NCBI RefSeq assembly: GCF_900188125.1
Contig: NZ_FZOW01000030.1
Span: forward strand, 1 to 50,580
Reading direction: 5' to 3'
DNA: 50,580 nt
Origin: Rhodococcoides kyotonense
GTDB lineage: Bacteria > Actinomycetota > Actinomycetes > Mycobacteriales > Mycobacteriaceae
A program made the position numbers and the translations under genes. Positions within the stretch are counted from its first letter, which is position 1. Every line of letters begins with the position of its first letter. Positions 43,050 through 50,580 of this stretch are shown in pieces. The notes beneath the pieces are model-generated. The model did no database searches and had not been told where the DNA came from. It saw nothing but the letters and a program-made list of their open reading frames with translations.

Positions 43050-44602
43050 TGAACACCGTCGCCGAGCTGCTCCTGGCCCGTCGCGACGACACGGACACGG
43101 CATTGCTGTTCGAGGACAGGCGAATTCCGTGGGCGACACACGTGACGACGTCGGCGCAGTGGGCCCACTGTCTGGAGAGCATGCTCGACGACGGCCCGCC
43201 GCACGTCGGTGTGCTGCTCGACAACGTTCCCGAGTTCTCGTTCCTCCTCGGCGCGGCTGCGCTCGGCCCGATCGTTCTGGTGTGCCTCAATTCGACGCGA
43301 CCGCGGCCTGCCGTCCTGGACGACGCCCGGCGGACCGATTGTCAACTGATTCTCACAGACGCGTCGCACCGGCATCTCGTCGACGACGCGTCGGACATCA
43401 CGGTCGTGGACGTCGGATCCGCAGCGTGGAGGGACTGTGTGAGGCGTGCGCCCTCGACGGTTCCCGATGCGCCGGGAGCCGACGACCTCATGGCCCTCGT
43501 GTTCACGTCCGGGACCGGCGGTGATCCGAAAGCGGTGCGCTGCACACAGAGCAAGATCGCGATACCTGGTTCGATGTTGGCCGACAGGTTCGACCTCGGC
43601 CGCGGCGACACGGTCTACGTGTCCATGCCGCTGTTCCATTCGAACGCGATCATGGCGGGCTGGGCCGTCGCACTGGCTGCCGGCGCCAGTCTTGCACTGC
43701 GACAGACGTTCTCCGCGTCCGGCTTTCTACCCGACATTCGGAAGTTCGGCGCAACGTACGCCAACTACGTGGGCACTCCGCTGTCGTACGTTCTCGCGAC
43801 ACCGCCGCACGCCGACGACTCGGACAATCCACTGCGCGTCGTGTACGGCAACGAGGCGACCCCCAGTGCCGCAATCGAATTCGCGCAGCGGTTCGGAGTG
43901 CTCGTCGTCGACGGGTTCGGTTCGTCGGAGGGCGGCATCTCCATCGCTCGCACTCCCGACACGCCGCCCGATGCGCTCGGCCCGATTCCCGATGGTGTCG
44001 AGGTTCTGGATTCCGATGGAAGAGCTTGTGCCACCGGCGTTGTCGGCGAACTGGTCAATACCGTAGGACCCGGGATGTTCTACGGCTACTACCGCAATGC
44101 CGAGGCCGACGCCGATCGGATACGCGGCGGCATGTACTTCAGCGGCGACCTGGCCTATGTCGATTCGAACGGGTTCGTGTACTTCGCGGGCCGTTCCAGC
44201 GGGTGGATGAGAATCAGGGGCGAGAACGTCGGCACAGCACCGATCGAGCGAATACTGCTGCGCCATCCAGGAATTCGCGCCGCATCCGTCTATGGCGTCC
44301 CCACAGACGGGCCGGGCGACGACGCCATGGCAGCCATCGTCGCACCGGAAGACATCATGGACGAGTTCGACGCGTTCCTCACGGCCCAGTCGGACCTCGC
44401 ACTGCGGACATGGCCGCGGTGGGTTCGGGTGTGCACCGACCTACCCCGCACAGCCAGCCACAAGGTTCTCGCGCGCGAACTACGACGTCAGGGGCGTGAC
44501 ACCGACGATCCGGTGTGGTGGTCACCGGAACCGGGAGCACCGTACCGCCGCTACGCCATCGAGTTACCCGTTGAATCGACACTCATTCATAAGCGAAAGT
44601 AA
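43049..44602 (+). CDS. fadD17: Acyl-CoA synthetase FadD17-like
   Basis: Protein of 517 residues, ANL superfamily. AMP-binding signature FTSGTGGDPKAV, then YGNEATPSA and DGFGSSEGG, the aspartate site FSGDLAYVDSNG, RSSGWMRIRGENV, and a C-terminal segment with Lys in ASHKVLAREL. The ATG overlaps the fadE27 stop. It is the Rv3506 position in M. tuberculosis; it activates a steroid carboxylate to its CoA ester, with the exact side-chain length unknown here. All main motifs are complete. Confidence 0.9.
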   Translation: MNTVAELLLARRDDTDTALLFEDRRIPWATHVTTSAQWAHCLESMLDDGPPHVGVLLDNVPEFSFLLGAAALGPIVLVCLNSTRPRPAVLDDARRTDCQLILTDASHRHLVDDASDITVVDVGSAAWRDCVRRAPSTVPDAPGADDLMALVFTSGTGGDPKAVRCTQSKIAIPGSMLADRFDLGRGDTVYVSMPLFHSNAIMAGWAVALAAGASLALRQTFSASGFLPDIRKFGATYANYVGTPLSYVLATPPHADDSDNPLRVVYGNEATPSAAIEFAQRFGVLVVDGFGSSEGGISIARTPDTPPDALGPIPDGVEVLDSDGRACATGVVGELVNTVGPGMFYGYYRNAEADADRIRGGMYFSGDLAYVDSNGFVYFAGRSSGWMRIRGENVGTAPIERILLRHPGIRAASVYGVPTDGPGDDAMAAIVAPEDIMDEFDAFLTAQSDLALRTWPRWVRVCTDLPRTASHKVLARELRRQGRDTDDPVWWSPEPGAPYRRYAIELPVESTLIHKRK

Positions 44603-44724
44603 TGTTTCGGGCATTCCGGTCGGCTATTACTCGCGGTTAACGAGCGTGCAACATCGCACCCATACGTTCGTTGCAGCTCAAAAGAGCAGCGCCGCAAGGT
44701 GAATCGCAACGATGGAGGAATCAC

Positions 44725-44793
44725 ATGGGACTCGTAGCCGGCCTGATCACGATCGTCGGAGACACGCTTCACCTGCTGCTCGGCGGACTCTGA
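44725..44793 (+). CDS. 22-residue hydrophobic peptide
   Basis: A tiny frame, MGLVAGLITIVGDTLHLLLGG followed by Leu and TGA, with a strong ribosome-binding site ATGGAGGAATCAC directly before the ATG. It is almost entirely hydrophobic with one Asp and one His, so it would be a membrane-embedded or surface-active helix. It stands between fadD17 and a GC-rich hairpin (44818-44843) that could end its transcript. Length and isolation make the call uncertain, but the start site is good. Confidence 0.45.
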   Translation: MGLVAGLITIVGDTLHLLLGGL

Positions 44794-44817
44794 TCCATCT
44801 TTCGCCGTAATCGAGCA

Positions 44818-44843
44818 GGGGCGCGGAGTCGGGGACGCGCCCC
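44818..44843. terminator. GC-rich hairpin between convergent genes
   Basis: GGGGCGCG (44818-44825) and CGCGCCCC (44836-44843) are perfect 8-bp arms with a 10-base loop, located 25 bp after the small peptide and 11 bp before the convergent gene end. There is a short TT after the stem but no T-run; it may be a terminator for either strand. Confidence 0.5.
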
Positions 44844-44853
44844 TTCGGTGAGA

Positions 44854-45087
44854 TCAGTCGAACAGCGTCGGAGACTCGGGCTCGGCCGCCGACGGAGCAG
44901 CCTGTTGCGCGGGCGATGCCTTACGTACGACGGACAACGTCGTCGTACGGACGGACAGTCGATGTCCGTCGTGGTGCTCGAGCAGAGCGAGGCCCTGCCG
45001 GATCTCCAGCACCTTCCATGGGCCTGCGTGCCCACTGGCCTGGACCAGGTCGCCCACTGCGATCTCGGAAGCCACTGTTCTCTCCAT
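44854..45087 (-). CDS. Small hypothetical protein
   Basis: Protein of 77 residues from ATG 45087. The first 55 residues look like a small beta-barrel fold (VGDLVQASGHAGPWKVLEIR, LALLEHHDGHRLSVRTTTL), and the rest is Ala/Pro/Ser-rich and disordered. No domain recognised with certainty; the pattern of short strands with Gly turns recalls KOW/SH3-like folds. It stands alone between a hairpin and the upstream region of a glycosyltransferase gene, in the opposite direction. Confidence 0.55.
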   Translation of the reverse strand: MERTVASEIAVGDLVQASGHAGPWKVLEIRQGLALLEHHDGHRLSVRTTTLSVVRKASPAQQAAPSAAEPESPTLFD

Positions 45088-45319
45088 TCACGTCGAACTT
45101 TTCGGTGACACCCAGCCTAGTGGCCGGATGGCGCCATACCAGGCACAACAGGCCCGACGACGTTTCGCGTCGCCCAGGACGTACCGATCGGTCTGCCAGG
45201 CCCGGATAAACGTACCGAGGCCCGGTTTCGGCGCGAATAACCTTCGGTTTCGTTAGTTCGTTTGGCTTACAACAACTTTCGTCTCGCGTCCAGACGCCGA
45301 CATCCTCTACCATGAGGCG

Positions 45320-46237
45320 GTGCCTTCGTCTGTGACCCCCGCTGAGACCCTGTCCGTCATCGTCCCGGCCCACAACGAAGAGTCGTACATCGGCTTCTGT
45401 CTCGAAGCGCTCGTCGCGCAGGGCGACGATATCCACGAGATCGTCGTCGTCGACAACAACTCGACCGACCGCACCGTCGAGGTCGTCAAGGCCTTCATGC
45501 GCACCGAACCGAAGATCACCTTGATCTTCGAGACCAAGCCGGGCGTCGCACATGCACGCAACGCCGGATTCCGCGTCGCCAGCGGGGACGTACTCGGACG
45601 CGTCGACGCCGACACCCGCGTCACCGCAGGCTGGGCACGTGCCGTCCTGCGCTTTCTGTCCACCGAAGGCGCACACGTCGGCGGTGTCACCGGCCTCAAC
45701 CTTCCGTACGACTCCCCCGTTCGTGGGCTCAAGGCATGGTGGTTCGGCCGTCACCTGAAGAAAGGCACCGTCGGCGGTGGTCGTCAGGTGCACAACCTGC
45801 ACGGCGCCAACATGGCCATCCGAAAGGTCGCGTGGCACCGCGTCGAACATCAGGTGAGTACCGACCCGGCACTGCACGAGGATCTCGACCTGGCGCTGTG
45901 CCTCGGTGCTGCCGGAGTGGAGCTCGCTCAGCTGTCGGACATGAACGTCGACGCATCCCCACGGCGTGCGTTGACGCCGCCTTCCCAGTTCCACGAATAC
46001 ATCGATTGCGGTACAAGGACATTCGAGTACCACGACCAGATGACGAAGGCGAAGCACAAAGCGCTGCGCCTGCACTGGTGGTGGCACATTCTCGTGTTCG
46101 CCGTCTACCGCCCGTTCGATCCGCGCAAGAATCGATACTCGGTGCGGTACCTGTTCCGGCCCGTCGCGTCGCGCATGCTTCCGGTGAGCGCCGAGGGTGT
46201 CGTGACAATCGAATCCGCGACCCAGCGGGCCAGCTGA
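45320..46237 (+). CDS. Family 2 glycosyltransferase
   Basis: Protein of 305 residues starting at GTG 45320. GT-A fold: SVIVPAHNEESYIGF, VVVDNNSTDRTVEVV, the ARNAGFRVASGD helix, and the DxD motif in GRVDADTR (about 94-96). HEDLDLALCL near 194 carries a likely catalytic Asp. The last 60 residues include HWWWHILVFAVYRPFDP, which may bind the membrane. GT2 enzymes transfer sugars from nucleotide donors; the acceptor is not predictable. The next gene converges with it 9 bases away. Confidence 0.88.
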   Translation: MPSSVTPAETLSVIVPAHNEESYIGFCLEALVAQGDDIHEIVVVDNNSTDRTVEVVKAFMRTEPKITLIFETKPGVAHARNAGFRVASGDVLGRVDADTRVTAGWARAVLRFLSTEGAHVGGVTGLNLPYDSPVRGLKAWWFGRHLKKGTVGGGRQVHNLHGANMAIRKVAWHRVEHQVSTDPALHEDLDLALCLGAAGVELAQLSDMNVDASPRRALTPPSQFHEYIDCGTRTFEYHDQMTKAKHKALRLHWWWHILVFAVYRPFDPRKNRYSVRYLFRPVASRMLPVSAEGVVTIESATQRAS

Positions 46238-46246
46238 CCCTGCTGT

Positions 46247-47362
46247 TCAACGCAGCTTGTCGAGCCTGCCCACGGCCTCGTCGAATCCGGTGACCAGCTC
46301 GGCGACGACGTCGGCCACCGGCTTGATCTCGTTCATCCGACCCACGATCTGGCCGACGGGCATCGCCACCACCTGCGGATTCGCGGCACTGTCGATCCGC
46401 TGATGGGCCTCGCTGACCAGGATGTTCTGCAGCGGCATCGGCAGTGGATCGGGTGCATCCGGCGCATTCCACGCGTCGGTCCACGCGGTCTTGAGCAGCC
46501 GGGCGGGTTTGCCCGAATAGATCCGCGTACGCACCGTATCGCTCGACGTCGCCGCCAGCAGGGCCTCCTGCATCGCCGACGGTTTGCCTTCCTTCCGGGC
46601 ACCGAGGCGGTACTCCGCGGTGGTCAGCCAGGCCGAGCCCATCCACACGCCCTGCGCGCCGAGCGCGAGCGCCGCCGCCACCTGCTGTCCGCTCCCGATA
46701 CCGCCGGCCGCGAGCACGGCCGCGGAGCCGTCCAGCGCGTCGACGATCTCGGGAAGCAGCACCATCGACCCGATTTCACCGGTATGACCCCCTGCTTCAT
46801 ACCCCTGAGCGATGACGATGTCGACGCCGTTCTCCACGTGACGACGCGCATGCTCGGCCTTGCCCGCCAACGCCGCAACCGGCACGCCGTGTTCGTGAGC
46901 CTGGGCGATGACGTCGTTCGGCGGCGACCCCAATGCGTTGGCGATCAACGCGATTCGATGATGCAACGCGACGTCGACGTGCGACCGTGCGACCGAGTGC
47001 AGCCAACCGAGCACACCGGTGTTGCGCGCCTTGTCCTCGCCGAGCGGAGGTACACCGAGACTGTCGAGAGTGCGGTCGACGAATGCCCGATGCTCCGGCG
47101 GGATCAATCGATCCAGATCGACCGCTGCCCCCTCGGTGGGGATCTTCGCGGGCATGACGATGTCGACGCCGTACGGTTTGCCGTCCGTGTTGTCGTCCAT
47201 CCAGGTCAACACGGCGTCGAGTTCGTCCGCGTCGTTGAAGCGCACACAGCCCAGGACACCGAGACCACCGGCCCGGCTGATCGCCGCGGCGACATGCTCC
47301 GACGGCGTGAAACCGTATATAGGATAGTCGATTCCGAATTTCTCGCAGAGATCGGTATGCAT
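46247..47362 (-). CDS. Nitronate monooxygenase-family flavoprotein
   Basis: Protein of 371 residues with a TIM-barrel FMN-binding pattern: GIDYPIYGFTPSEHVAAAIS, AGGLGVLGCVR, the QGYEAGGHTGEIGSMVLL loop, and AAGGIGSGQQVAAALALGAQ followed by GVWMGSAWL. Members oxidise nitronates, but related genes in steroid degraders (IpdC of M. tuberculosis) act on steroid ring CoA thioesters. It follows fadD19 directly (TGA next to ATG) and is probably in its operon, which favours a steroid role. Exact substrate not determined. Confidence 0.85.
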   Translation of the reverse strand: MHTDLCEKFGIDYPIYGFTPSEHVAAAISRAGGLGVLGCVRFNDADELDAVLTWMDDNTDGKPYGVDIVMPAKIPTEGAAVDLDRLIPPEHRAFVDRTLDSLGVPPLGEDKARNTGVLGWLHSVARSHVDVALHHRIALIANALGSPPNDVIAQAHEHGVPVAALAGKAEHARRHVENGVDIVIAQGYEAGGHTGEIGSMVLLPEIVDALDGSAAVLAAGGIGSGQQVAAALALGAQGVWMGSAWLTTAEYRLGARKEGKPSAMQEALLAATSSDTVRTRIYSGKPARLLKTAWTDAWNAPDAPDPLPMPLQNILVSEAHQRIDSAANPQVVAMPVGQIVGRMNEIKPVADVVAELVTGFDEAVGRLDKLR

Positions 47363-48997
47363 TCAGCTGCCTCGCGTTGCAGTGGACAACGAGTTCGTCT
47401 CGTCGGCCGGGCGCGTCTCGGTCTGGCTCGACGCCCACCGGTAATCCGGTTTCCCTGCAGGAGAACGCTTGATCTCGTCGACGAACCACACGGCACGCGG
47501 AACCTTGTATCCGGCAATGACTGTGCGTGCGACCGCGTCGAGTTCGGCGAGCGTGGGCCGATTCTCACTGCGCGCCTGAACGACCGCTGCGACGGTATGG
47601 CCGAGCCGGTCGTCGGGAACGCCCACGACGATGGCGTCGAACACCTCCGGGTGCGACTTCAGCGCACCCTCGACTTCCTCGGGAAACACCTTCTCGCCGC
47701 CGGTGTTGATCGACACCGATCCGCGTCCCAACATCGTGACACTGCCGTCGGACTCGACCTGCGCATAATCGCCGGGGATCGAGTACCGAACGCCGTGAAT
47801 TTCCTTGAACGTCGCGGCGGTCTTCTTCTCGTCCTTGTAATAGCCGAGCGGGATATGACCATGTCGCGCAAGCAATCCCGTCTTGCCCGACCCCGGTTCG
47901 ACGGGATGGCCGTCGTCACCGAGCACCGTCGTCGACGCGTCGATCTTCACGCGCGGCCCACCGGTGTGCTCGGTTCCCTTCGCGACGACGCTGAGCCCAC
48001 CGAAACCGGTCTCCGACGAGCCGATCGAATCGGTGATCATCCTGTTCGGCAACAGTTCGAGGAACTTCTCCTTGATGCTGGGCGAGAAGAGTGCAGCGCT
48101 GCTGGCCATGAGATACAGCGTCGACAAGTCGTACGGCGTGCCGTCGGGCTTGCCCTCGACGAGGGCGTCGAGCATCGGCCGTGCCATCGCGTCGCCGGTG
48201 ATGAAGATCAGATTGATGCCGTGCTTGTCGACGAGCTCCCAGATGGCATGACCGTCGAAATCGGGGTGCAGCACGGTCTTTCCGCCGCCGAACAGGCTCT
48301 GGAAGGTGGCCCACTGGGCGCCGCCGTGGATCATCGGCGGGATCGGCATCCGCGTCATTGCGGGGTTCGCGGCACCCATCTTCGCGAGATCCCACTCGTC
48401 GTCTAGGTAGTCGCCCGTCATGAAATTGATGCCACCGCCGAGCACCCGCCAGACGTCTTCCTGGCGCCACATCACGCCTTTGGGACTTCCGGTGGTGCCG
48501 CCGGTGTAGAGCATGTAGATGTCGTCGGGGCTGCGCTCGCCGAAGTCGCGCTCCGGTGACGACTGCTCGAGCGCGTTCTCGTACGTCACTTGATCGCCGT
48601 CGCCGCCGATGACGACGGTCGTCCCGAGCAACGGGCACGTCGGCTGAACCGCGGCCACCTTGTCGCTGTATCTGGCCTCGTGGATCAGGGCCACCATGTC
48701 CGAATTCTGGAAGATGTACTGCAACTCGTTCTCGATGTACCGATAGTTCACGTTGACGACGACGGCACGAATCTTGAAGACCGCGATCATCGCCTCGATC
48801 GCCTCGATTCCGTTGCGGCTGTACACGCCGACCTTGTCGCCCGGCTCCACCCCCTGTTCTCGCAGGTAGTGTGCCAATCTGTTGGTGCGGTCTTCCATCT
48901 GCGCGTAGGTGATCTCACGATCTCCACACACCAGTGCGACCCGGTCGGGAACCAGGTCGATTGCATGCTCCACGAGGTCTGCGATATTGAGGGCCAC
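47363..48997 (-). CDS. fadD19: Steroid-CoA ligase FadD19-like
   Basis: Protein of 544 residues, ANL superfamily. Motifs: YTGGTTGSPKGVMWR, PPMIHGGAQWATF, DSIGSSETGFGG, IPGDYAQVESDGSV, a hinge INTGGEKVFPEEVE, and Lys in RSPAGKPDYRW. FadD19 activates the C24 side chain of branched sterols; the gene is next to echA19 in M. tuberculosis (Rv3515c-Rv3516), as here. GTG 48997 is the start; a KstR-like operator lies 11 bp upstream, so transcription may be leaderless. Orthology by synteny and motifs. Confidence 0.9.
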   Translation of the reverse strand: MALNIADLVEHAIDLVPDRVALVCGDREITYAQMEDRTNRLAHYLREQGVEPGDKVGVYSRNGIEAIEAMIAVFKIRAVVVNVNYRYIENELQYIFQNSDMVALIHEARYSDKVAAVQPTCPLLGTTVVIGGDGDQVTYENALEQSSPERDFGERSPDDIYMLYTGGTTGSPKGVMWRQEDVWRVLGGGINFMTGDYLDDEWDLAKMGAANPAMTRMPIPPMIHGGAQWATFQSLFGGGKTVLHPDFDGHAIWELVDKHGINLIFITGDAMARPMLDALVEGKPDGTPYDLSTLYLMASSAALFSPSIKEKFLELLPNRMITDSIGSSETGFGGLSVVAKGTEHTGGPRVKIDASTTVLGDDGHPVEPGSGKTGLLARHGHIPLGYYKDEKKTAATFKEIHGVRYSIPGDYAQVESDGSVTMLGRGSVSINTGGEKVFPEEVEGALKSHPEVFDAIVVGVPDDRLGHTVAAVVQARSENRPTLAELDAVARTVIAGYKVPRAVWFVDEIKRSPAGKPDYRWASSQTETRPADETNSLSTATRGS

Positions 48998-49007
48998 GCA
49001 TTGAAAA

Positions 49008-49021
49008 TAGAACGTGTTACT
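49008..49021. promoter_or_regulatory. KstR-like operator between fadD19 and echA19
   Basis: TAGAACGTGTTACT lies in the 57-bp divergent gap between the two start codons, so it could control both genes. It fits TnnAACnnGTT. Confidence 0.65.
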
Positions 49022-49054
49022 GTTTCTGGCAATAGCCGACGATCGGGGATTTCG

Positions 49055-49864
49055 ATGACTTCTACAGCGTCACCTACCGAGGCCGCGCATGCTCTCGTGG
49101 AAAAACGCGGACACGTTCTGATCGTCACGATGAACCGCCCCGAAGCGCGCAATGCACTGTCGGGCGAGATGATGGCGATCATGCGCGACGCGTGGGATCG
49201 CGTCGACTCGGACCCGGACATCCGCGTCGCGATCTTGACCGGTGCTGGTGGTGCGTTCTGCGCCGGCGCCGACCTGAAGGCGATGACGTCTACGCACCCC
49301 GGCGACAGTTTCAGCGGTGGCGGGTGGGACCTGTCGAAGATCGAGGCATTGCTGAAAGGACGCAGGCTGACCAAACCGTTGATCGCCGCCGTCGAAGGTC
49401 CTGCCATCGCGGGAGGCACCGAGATCCTGCAGGGCACCGACATTCGCGTCGCCGGTGAGAGTGCGAAATTCGGTGTGTCCGAAGCACGATGGGGCCTGTT
49501 CCCGCTCGGCGGATCCGCCGTCAGGCTGGTCAGACAGATTCCGTACACCGTCGCCGCCGATATCCTGTTGACGGGCAGGAACATTCGCGCGCACGAGGCA
49601 CTGCAGATCGGGCTGATCGGACACGTCGTGCCCGACGGTCAAGCGTTGACTAAGGCACTGGAATTGGCCGAACTCGTCGCAGCCAACGGACCCCTTGCCG
49701 TGCAGGCAATCCTGCGCACCATCCGCGATACCGAGGGCATGCACGAGGAGAAGGCGTTCCAGATCGACGCCGAACTCGGTGTCGCGGTGTTCAAGAGCCA
49801 GGACGCCAAAGAGGGGCCACGGGCCTTCAGCGAGAAGAGGGCGCCGTCGTTCGAAGGGCATTAG
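49055..49864 (+). CDS. echA19: Enoyl-CoA hydratase EchA19-like
   Basis: Protein of 269 residues, crotonase family. HVLIVTMNRPEARNALSGEM, oxyanion loop GAFCAGADLKAM, PLIAAVEGPAIAGGTEIL, and SEARWGLFPLGGSAVRLV with a Glu (about 141) at the catalytic position. It hydrates steroid enoyl-CoA, as EchA19 does in M. tuberculosis. ATG 49055 follows CGGGGAT. Divergent from fadD19 with a shared KstR-like site. A palindromic repeat begins directly at its stop codon. Confidence 0.9.
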   Translation: MTSTASPTEAAHALVEKRGHVLIVTMNRPEARNALSGEMMAIMRDAWDRVDSDPDIRVAILTGAGGAFCAGADLKAMTSTHPGDSFSGGGWDLSKIEALLKGRRLTKPLIAAVEGPAIAGGTEILQGTDIRVAGESAKFGVSEARWGLFPLGGSAVRLVRQIPYTVAADILLTGRNIRAHEALQIGLIGHVVPDGQALTKALELAELVAANGPLAVQAILRTIRDTEGMHEEKAFQIDAELGVAVFKSQDAKEGPRAFSEKRAPSFEGH

Positions 49865-49936
49865 TGCGGCTGCGCCGCCTGTGCGCGCAAAGTTTGCCCC
49901 TGTTGTAACTATGCACTCACGGGTGCCGAAGGCGCA
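49865..49936. repeat. Dispersed palindromic element, copy D
   Basis: Arms 49865-49885 and 49916-49936 are imperfect reverse complements. The loop GCAAAGTTTGCCCCTG resembles copy C. It lies between echA19 and the truncated AbiEi/DUF559-type gene and starts one base after the echA19 stop codon. Confidence 0.8.
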
Positions 49937-49964
49937 CTCGTTTCAGTCGGACCCCGGTGCCATC

Positions 49965-50552
49965 ATGCCCGGCATGAACGACTGGCAAAGGCTCCTCGAC
50001 GACCAACTCGGCCTCGTTGGTGCCGATCAACTACGCAAGTACGGCTACTCGCGACGCGACTGCTTTCATCGCATCGAGACGGGCCAATGGCTTCAGGTGC
50101 TGTACGAGGTTGTCTCCGTCACCAATGGGCCTTTGACCAGGCCGATGACGCTCAACGCGGCGCTTCTCTACGGCGGTGGTTCGGCCATTCTCAGCCACGA
50201 CACCGCCGCGCAACAGTGGGGGATGATGCGGCCGACCATGGAACCCGAACCTGTCCATATCACCGTGCCGTACGGCAGGTCGGCGGTGAACCAGGAACCT
50301 ACGATCCGTCGGACCACCCCACGACCTACTGCGACGATGCATGAACTGATTCATCCGGGTGTGGTGGTGCATCGATCTCGGGCAATTCGTCATTCGCGCG
50401 TCGACACCGACTTCCCCATGACGTCGACGGCCGATACGGTTCTCGACCTTGCGACTGCGGCACCGACTGCACGTGAAGGGATGATTGAACCGCCCCGGGT
50501 TTTCTGCCGCTCCTATGCTTGCGACATCTCCGGGTGGAGGGTCGATTCTTGA
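49965..50552 (+). pseudogene. Truncated AbiEi/DUF559-type protein gene
   Basis: A 195-codon frame from ATG 49965 (ATG 49974 is an alternative). The N-terminal part (about 5-60, LGLVGADQLRKYGYSRRDCF then HRIETGQWLQVLYEVVSV) matches the AbiEi_4 winged-helix of type IV toxin-antitoxin regulators, and the middle (70-150) follows the usual family. After APTAREG the sequence (MIEPPRVFCRSYACDISGW...) no longer looks like the family, and the C-terminal DUF559 endonuclease-like domain is missing. The break coincides with a possible insertion-sequence end at 50486. Relatives are about 290 residues. Likely inactive, if the break is real and not only an edge effect. Confidence 0.5.
50486..50506. mobile_element. 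Possible insertion-sequence terminal repeat
   Basis: TGAACCGCCCCGGGTTTTCT begins exactly where the AbiEi-type protein stops resembling its family. TGAACCGCCCCGG-type ends recall IS3-family inverted repeats in actinobacteria, from memory. No transposase is visible because the window ends 75 bases later. Confidence 0.3.
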
Positions 50553-50580
50553 CTGTAGTAGACCTGTTCGAACTCGTCCG

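Overview
The window is high-GC actinobacterial DNA from a mycolic-acid-bearing genus. Rhodococcus or a close relative fits best. The evidence is a complete mce4 steroid-uptake locus in the same order as Mycobacterium tuberculosis (otsA, mam4, mce4F-A, yrbE4BA, hsd4A, fdxD, then fadE26-fadE27-fadD17, and further on fadD19/echA19), several KstR-like operators, an MbtH protein and many four-base gene overlaps. Species was inferred from protein content only.

The window has two parts that meet at a tRNA-Thr(UGU) gene at 17161-17235 (minus strand). To its left (1-17.1 kb) lies what looks like an integrated genomic island, with a tyrosine recombinase (15564-16724) facing the 3' end of the tRNA. The left end of the island is not in the window. 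Its contents are: two exported or membrane proteins (238-1578); a tightly coupled YtrA-type GntR regulator plus ABC-transporter operon (1820-7415); a three-gene TIR / HIT-transmembrane / TIR module (7836-9871), the best candidate here for an undescribed immune or signalling system; a HigB-HigA-SecB-like toxin-antitoxin-chaperone operon (10299-11776); an exported protein framed by two 37-bp direct repeats (11996-13027); a polytopic membrane protein; and a DUF6924-like/cold-shock-domain fusion protein.

To the right of the tRNA is core chromosome. From 17.3 to 28.4 kb there is a ThrE-family exporter, an orphan MbtH protein, an alpha/beta hydrolase, a CsbD-like/coiled-coil pair, a GlxA-type AraC regulator divergent from a flavodoxin-fold quinone reductase, a heterodimeric ABC exporter with complementary degenerate ATP sites, and otsA. 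From 28.4 to 44.6 kb is the mce4 cholesterol/steroid import and side-chain degradation locus. The MlaE-like permeases YrbE4A/B and the six Mce proteins plus Mam proteins form the envelope importer. FadD17/FadD19, FadE26/FadE27, EchA19 and Hsd4A act on steroid CoA thioesters, and FdxD is a 3Fe-4S ferredoxin. Five TAGAAC-NN-GTT sites lie at the expected KstR positions. From 44.7 kb on come a very small hydrophobic ORF, a glycosyltransferase, a nitronate-monooxygenase-family gene behind fadD19, echA19 and, at the right edge, a truncated AbiEi/DUF559-type gene that may be interrupted by an insertion-sequence end.

A dispersed palindromic element of about 72 bp occurs four times, only in the core half. 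In at least one copy it supplies the C-terminal codons and stop codons of both flanking genes. No CRISPR array, rRNA or replication origin was seen.
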